From the NCBI GenBank assembly GCA_963706835.1, contig CAVPOB010000017.1, positions 186,001 through 250,000 on the forward strand: a stretch of 64,000 nucleotides of DNA, in the 5' to 3' direction. Position 1 is the first letter of the stretch, and every line of letters starts with the position of its first letter. The position numbers and the translations under genes were made by a program. The notes beneath the pieces were generated by a model, which saw only the letters and a program-made list of their open reading frames with translations, made no database searches and had not been told where the DNA came from. Below, piece after piece: positions 60,064 to 64,000 of the stretch. Source of the stretch: CAVXYG01 sp963706835 (GTDB lineage: Bacteria; Actinomycetota; Actinomycetes; S36-B12; GCA-2699445).

Positions 60064-60468
60064 GCTGACCTCCTCCGGTGATCTCGTTGAGACTCGGGAC
60101 GTACGTCGCGGCAGGTTGGTTCAGCAGCACTCCCTCTCCTGGACCGGTCGATCCAGATAGCAGAAGACCCGCCGCGCACCGTCGTGACTCCATCATGGTC
60201 CTGCGACTCAGCCCAGGTCTGGGGGGCCCTGCGCCCCCTGGTCATAGGCGCGTCCGCAGGCGGCGGTGCAGGCAGCGCCGCTGACCGGGACGGTACGCGG
60301 CGATGTGGGGCACTGGGCGCGTCGATCGGCGAGCCGTCAACCGAACTCAGCAGCGGCCAAGATCGCAGAGGCGATGGCCGGGTCATTGGCAGTCCCCTCG
60401 CGTGGATCGATCCAGTGCAGCCCGCGACGCCCCCCAACGAATCGAGAGGATTCGCCTGTGTCTACGAC
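60064..60468. other. gene-poor interval, unresolved coding-like segment
   Basis: No gene can be supported. A minus-strand frame near 60337-60450 ends HWIDPREGTANDPAIASAIL then AAAEFG before a stop and looks coding by composition, but nothing upstream in frame is recognisable. It may be the tail of a lost gene. Confidence 0.3.
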
Positions 60469-60984
60469 ATGTCTGACGATCGGGTGAGCGGGACCGAGAC
60501 GTTCTCGGCGCTGCCCGGCTCGAACGACAATCCGGGTGGGTTCGGCGAGGAACCGGCCGAGTACCCGAAGGAGTTCCGTCTCGGGACCGATGGCGGGACG
60601 TGGATCGGTGCCCCGGCAAGTCCCGAGATGACGCTCTTCTGGTGCCCGATATGCGGCGGCCTCCATGGGGAGTGGAGCGTGGAGTACACCGGCACCGGCG
60701 CATATGAGGGGCTCGTGTACCGAGAGAGCGCCGAGCACTCGGTACCGCGGAACGGTGTTTGTCAGGGGCTCGATCGAACCGGTGAACGGCAACTAGGTGT
60801 GCCGCACTGCCGCGACCGGGACGGTACGCGGCTACTTGTTGACTTCTCCTGCTGGCTCCGGTCTGGCCAGGCTGGTGTCGAGGTGCTCGGCGGGACGCTG
60901 TCTATTCGCGGCTGCCCGCCAGCGCGATCGGTGTGGCTCTCTTTCGGGCTCCTCGCCGACCTGGTATCGCTCGGACGCGAGTAG
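60469..60984 (+). CDS. hypothetical protein with CPICGG motif
   Basis: From ATG 60469 the 171-residue frame contains a polar start rich in Gly, Asn and Pro, then LFWCPICGGLHGEWSVEYTG with a CxxC pair, and two further cysteine-containing stretches (GVPHCRD, DFSCWLRS). This spacing could form a zinc ribbon. No database family was recognised and no ribosome binding site is seen. A longer start at 60184 is possible but its N-terminus looks non-coding. Low confidence that it is a real gene. Confidence 0.35.
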   Translation: MSDDRVSGTETFSALPGSNDNPGGFGEEPAEYPKEFRLGTDGGTWIGAPASPEMTLFWCPICGGLHGEWSVEYTGTGAYEGLVYRESAEHSVPRNGVCQGLDRTGERQLGVPHCRDRDGTRLLVDFSCWLRSGQAGVEVLGGTLSIRGCPPARSVWLSFGLLADLVSLGRE

Positions 60985-61018
60985 GGGTAGTGGGACGCAT
61001 GATCGTCGGGGTTGACCC

Positions 61019-61294
61019 TCACACCCGGGTTCGACAGGCGTAGCGAAGCGGGCTGGCCCCCGCCAGGCCAATCGCCTGTTCGTGAAGCGGCGACATGAGC
61101 TTGACGGCGAACCCGGCCGCGGACAGCGGCGCGACTGGTTTGCCGTCGGCATGGACCATCGTGCCGCCGAACATCCGCCGGGTCGACACCGCGAACGGCA
61201 ACGCCGACTCGACCTTCCGCAGCCGCTCGACGAGATGTGCTTCTGGAGTCGCCGCCGGTTGGGCCACGCTCCCGTCTACCACGTGCGTGTTCAT
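61019..61294 (-). CDS. truncated TfoX N-terminal-domain protein
   Basis: The 91-residue frame reads as the start of a TfoX/Sxy N-terminal domain: VSTRRMFGGTMVHADGKPVA and GFAVKLMSPLHEQAIGLAG, then GASPLRYA. Family members continue for another 20 to 30 residues with a conserved SKSYVVLP-type strand, which is missing: after LRYA the frame reads CRTRV and stops. It is probably a 3'-truncated remnant, although the fold core might survive. It is followed immediately by unrelated sequence near 61018. Confidence 0.6.
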   Translation of the reverse strand: MNTHVVDGSVAQPAATPEAHLVERLRKVESALPFAVSTRRMFGGTMVHADGKPVAPLSAAGFAVKLMSPLHEQAIGLAGASPLRYACRTRV

Positions 61295-61427
61295 CTCGGG
61301 CTCGAGTTGCTACCGGACGCGCTCAACGCCGCGCCCGACCACAACCGAAGGCCACGGTTCCGTGCCGCCGCCCGGCCCGTCGAGTCGATGAAGATCTGGT
61401 CATCCGAGGTACGCGTCAATGTCCATC

Positions 61428-61934
61428 TCAACCAGCAGGCCGGGTCTTCAGGAAGCGGCGGATCAGCTGCCGGGCCCAGTCGTAGTGGCTGGTGGTCGCT
61501 GAAACCGCGTAGCTGCCGACGGACGTGGTGCCGGTCCAGGCGAACCGGCGCTTGCTGAACAGGTCGTCCTCGGAGTAGCTGGCAACGATGTTTCGGACAG
61601 CACTGTGCGATGCGTGCAGCCGATCCAGCACCTCGTTCCATGGGTCGCTGCGGGTCCGCTGCCAGATCTGATCGTTCAGCACCGGGGTCTGGGCCCAGCT
61701 GATGCCAGGCGCTGGCATGGCGATGGAATCACCGGCTCGCCCGGCGCGTTCCCAGCCGAGGAAGAGCCCATGCCATGCGTCGAGATGGGCCAGCAGATCC
61801 TTGACCGACCAGGTCTCGCAGGCACGCGGTGAGTCGCGCAGGTCGGGGTCGACCCGGTCAACCTCGAGCAGCAGCGCCTCAAAGTCGCTATCGATCCTTG
61901 CCAGAGGTTCCGAGCGGGAGGCGGGGCGGCTCAT
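61428..61934 (-). CDS. ClbS/DfsB-family (DUF1706) four-helix protein
   Basis: The 168-residue protein matches DUF1706: ETWSVKDLLAHLDAWHGLFL near residue 40, PAPGISWAQTPVLNDQIW, then WTGTTSVGSYAVSATTSHYD and WARQLIRRFLK at the end. ClbS, a member, protects the colibactin producer by hydrolysing the toxin; other members are DinB-like with unknown targets. The start overlaps the stop of the barrel-protein gene by 4 bases, so the two are co-translated. A role in toxin or DNA-damage resistance is only suggested by family. Confidence 0.85.
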   Translation of the reverse strand: MSRPASRSEPLARIDSDFEALLLEVDRVDPDLRDSPRACETWSVKDLLAHLDAWHGLFLGWERAGRAGDSIAMPAPGISWAQTPVLNDQIWQRTRSDPWNEVLDRLHASHSAVRNIVASYSEDDLFSKRRFAWTGTTSVGSYAVSATTSHYDWARQLIRRFLKTRPAG

Positions 61935-62810
61935 GGGATGATCCTCGGCGGTGCCGATTCCGCCCACCGAAGCACCCGCATGGCCCGCAGGGTGTTCCAC
62001 CGGCTGGGTCTGCCGGGGTGTTCCATGTCGACCCAGGTGTCCCCGGTGTGCTTGCCCTGCAGGGTCCAGGTGCCGCGGCGCCGCTTGCAGTGGACGAGGT
62101 CGAGCGCGTCGTCCAATCGCGGGTCGTAGTCGAAGGCCCGCCAGTAGTCCAGCGCCCGAAGCACGTCGTAGTACCAGTAGTGGGGGAAGGAGAACAGCGT
62201 GAACGACGGCCGCACGACGTCCCCGGTGCGGTGCGAGCGGAACAACCGGTGCGCCAACAGGAACTCCCGGCCCGCGCCGGCGGCGCGTGCCACGTCCGCC
62301 GAGGTCGATTCGAGGGGCGCCAACGCCTCCAGCGTGCTGATTGTGGTGTGGAAGGAGGAGTGGGTCGCCTGCGACTGGCAGTTCCAGCCCCCGTCCGGCA
62401 ACTGCTGGTCCAGCAATCGATCCGCGGCGCCCCGCATCGGCACCCCGGCAGCGTTTGCCATCGACAGCATCATGGCCCGCACGCATGTGTCTTCCCGACC
62501 CGAGGACCACAGGGCGAAGGTGCCGTCGGGCCGCAGGCCCGCGCCGAGCAGCGCGTGCACCGACCCCGGGGCTGGGACTCCGAGTTGCTGCAGGACCTGC
62601 AACGAGTAGAACGTCGAGGTCCACTTGGGGGAGTACGACCCGGTGGGCCAGGTCCCATCGGGACTGCGGTGCCTCAGTAGCACCGCACCCCAACCCTGCT
62701 GCGCCACCCAGCTCGCGAGTCCCCAGCCAATCGCCTCCCGTCAGGTCCCGCTGCACCTGCCAGCGGACCGCAGGATCACCGGTCAGCAACCAGGCCTGAA
62801 CGTCATCCAC
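61931..62810 (-). CDS. prenyltransferase/squalene cyclase-like alpha/alpha-barrel protein, one frameshift
   Basis: Two frame segments give one protein. From GTG 62810, after GGAGGGAGG, comes DDVQAWLLTGDPAVRWQVQR. After one extra base near 62735 follow GWGLASWVAQQGWGAVLLRH and repeats with QW-like motifs: SPDGTWPTGSYSPKWTSTFY, RPDGTFALWSSG, LPDGGWNCQSQATHSSFHTT. It ends RVLRWAESAPPRIIP. QW repeats form the alpha/alpha barrel of terpene cyclases and prenyltransferases, but the DXDD or metal-ligand sets of active cyclases are not seen. It precedes and overlaps the ClbS-like gene. Confidence 0.75.
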
Positions 62811-62842
62811 GCCCGATCCTCCCTCCGCTGCCCTCGCACCCG

Positions 62843-63020
62843 TCATGCGCCGAGGGTGCGGGCGAACTCCATGATGTCGGCGGCGACGCGGTCGGGCCAC
62901 TCCCGCAGCATCGAGCGCCCGTCTCCTCGCAGCCGACCGGCCGAGAACCGCGCATCGCAGCGGCCAGGGCGTCGCCATGCTGGCGGCCCATCATCTGGTC
63001 GCGCATGGACGGCAGTAGCC
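62843..63020 (-). pseudogene. alpha/beta-hydrolase C-terminal remnant
   Basis: Minus-strand frames give MRDQMMGRQHGDALAAAMRG followed, in another frame, by GDGRSMLREWPDRVAADIME and FARTLGA before a stop. This resembles the last 50 residues of an alpha/beta-hydrolase, with the region before the catalytic histidine helix. The rest of the enzyme is absent: the sequence upstream (63020-63116) is a promoter-sized gap before the divergent gene. It is most likely a remnant. Confidence 0.4.
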
Positions 63021-63116
63021 AGCGACCTGGCCGACGGATGGTGACAGGTCGTCGCTCGCGGGGGTAGCTCGGTCGTCGGCAAGGGGGTGGGTACACGTAG
63101 GTCGTAGTGTGTGGGC

Positions 63117-64000
63117 GTGACCGGTTCCGACGAGGCGTGGGTGGGTCTGCTCCCGTTCGACCCGAGGCCGTGGCTTCGCGAGAGCGACGAGCCCTACGCC
63201 CGGTGGGTGACCCGGGTGCGCCTCGACGACCGCCAGCCGGACGACCCGATCGTCCGGGCGGATCACCAGGCGACCATGGACGACCCCCTCGTCCAAGGCC
63301 TGATCCAGCGGCTGCCGGCGTGGACCGACCCGATCCGCTCGCACGGCGCCCCCGCCTACGCGCCCAATCTGCTCAACCTGCTTGCCGATCTCGGAGTGAG
63401 CGGGGAGGACGACCTGCCGGGAGTCCAGCGCCTGCTCGGCCAGATGCTCGAGCACCGCACTGCCGAAGGCCGCTTCCTTGCCTTCGCCACCTTCATTCGC
63501 CAACCCGACCCGGCGTGGTCGACGGTGGCGTGCGACCACTACGCCATCACCGAGGTGCTTGTCCGCTTCGGACGTGTCGACGACCCCCGCGTCCGCACCG
63601 CCTTGGACCTGATGGCCGACGACATCACCAATGCTTCGTTGGGGCAGGGGTGTCGCTGCCTGCCGCACAGCGGTACGGGCGGCCGCGGCCCCGGACGTGT
63701 CGGCGACCCGTGCCCTCAGGTGACCGCGGAGGCGCTGCGCACGTTCGGTCGCCTGGAAGCGGCCGCCAGGCCGTCCGCGCTCGCCGAGGCTGCCCGGACC
63801 TTGCTGCAGGTGTGGCGCAAGCGCGCAGAGGTGAAGCCCTACATGTTCGGGCACGGCATGCACTTCAAGGCGGTGAAGTGGCCCAACATCTGGTATTCCG
63901 ACCTGACGGTGCTGGAGGCCCTCGCCCCGTACCCCGAGGTGTGGTTGGGCGCGGGCGCCGAGCGTGACGACGAGGCCGCCGCAGCCGAGCTGATGGCTTG
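63117..64000 (+). CDS. alpha-helical repeat protein, squalene cyclase-like (cut by window edge)
   Basis: A GTG at 63117 opens a frame that stays open to the right edge (294 codons). It begins VTGSDEAWVGLLPFDPRPWL and contains helical repeats such as HGAPAYAPNLLNLLADLGVS, LLGQMLEHRTAEGRFLAFAT and VACDHYAITEVLVRFGRVDD. The later GHGMHFKAVKWPNIWYSDLT is strongly patterned. The layout resembles prenyltransferase and squalene-oxidase repeat proteins without a recognised active site. It may be functionally related to the similar barrel protein encoded 300 bases to the left on the other strand. The C-terminus is outside the window. Confidence 0.7.
   Translation, partial: MTGSDEAWVGLLPFDPRPWLRESDEPYARWVTRVRLDDRQPDDPIVRADHQATMDDPLVQGLIQRLPAWTDPIRSHGAPAYAPNLLNLLADLGVSGEDDLPGVQRLLGQMLEHRTAEGRFLAFATFIRQPDPAWSTVACDHYAITEVLVRFGRVDDPRVRTALDLMADDITNASLGQGCRCLPHSGTGGRGPGRVGDPCPQVTAEALRTFGRLEAAARPSALAEAARTLLQVWRKRAEVKPYMFGHGMHFKAVKWPNIWYSDLTVLEALAPYPEVWLGAGAERDDEAAAAELMA

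Overview
The window reads as a chromosomal segment of a high-G+C actinomycete (Actinomycetota). The diagnostic content is a mycothiol glycosyltransferase (mshA), SenX3/RegX3/PhoU, carD followed by ispD-ispF-cysS-rlmB with an LpqE-like lipoprotein beside carD (the mycobacterial order), a citrate synthase 2 next to pdxH, the actinobacterial families DUF2530, DUF3027 and DUF2771, a WS/DGAT acyltransferase and an MMPL transporter. Genus cannot be fixed from sequence alone. There is one tRNA (Thr-TGT), no rRNA, no CRISPR array and no intact insertion sequence.

Layout. 0-9 kb: the end of an amino-acid exporter, a class A beta-lactamase-like protein, a patch of dead genes (acetoacetate decarboxylase-like and pirin-like), a wax ester/triacylglycerol synthase, a dehydrogenase, divergent csoR/ideR metal regulators, a photolyase and an orphan ParA with a small basic partner. 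9-17 kb: pdxH, citrate synthase, serC, small membrane and DUF proteins, a 2H phosphodiesterase and a cold-shock protein. 16.5-30 kb: the housekeeping block gpmA-ybjN-mshA, phoU, senX3-regX3, lpqE-like, carD-ispD-ispF-cysS-rlmB and a ClC channel. 30-37 kb: a TipA-type MerR regulator, a secreted peptidoglycan-binding protein with near-identical repeats, and an MMPL exporter. 37-43 kb: a reduced-sulfur module (DsrE-like, TusE/DsrC-like, DUF1641, sulfide:quinone oxidoreductase, PocR-HTH regulator) with a DosR-like box in the divergent promoter facing a DUF2892 gene and an ECF sigma factor. 43-50 kb: small membrane proteins, an FMN-type oxidoreductase, apt, an MFS transporter, fructokinase and a lipase. 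49-57 kb: a minus-strand maltose/oligosaccharide operon malE-malF-malG-GH13-malK-DUF4032. 57-64 kb: deoC, tRNA-Thr, then a patchy accessory region with META lipoprotein, truncated TfoX, ClbS-like and alpha/alpha-barrel proteins.

Two window-wide patterns are not explained by single genes. First, three intergenic loci (13.1, 36.5 and 45.5 kb) carry the same rigid repeat architecture: 37-bp units at 63-bp period in forward orientation, a 25-bp centre, then two 37-bp units at 63-bp period in reverse orientation. Each half-unit is TGCACCC, five variable bases, then GGGGG. Second, about 17 apparent frameshifts in otherwise intact genes (ideR, mshA, the PG-binding protein, the PocR regulator, the ECF sigma, GH13, malF, malE, one barrel protein) all have the same sign, one extra base. 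This points to insertion-biased sequence error or, less likely, unusual decoding. Many genes also appear leaderless, with a TANNNT box ending 5 to 7 bases before the start codon.

All family assignments were made by eye from translated motifs; no database search was run.
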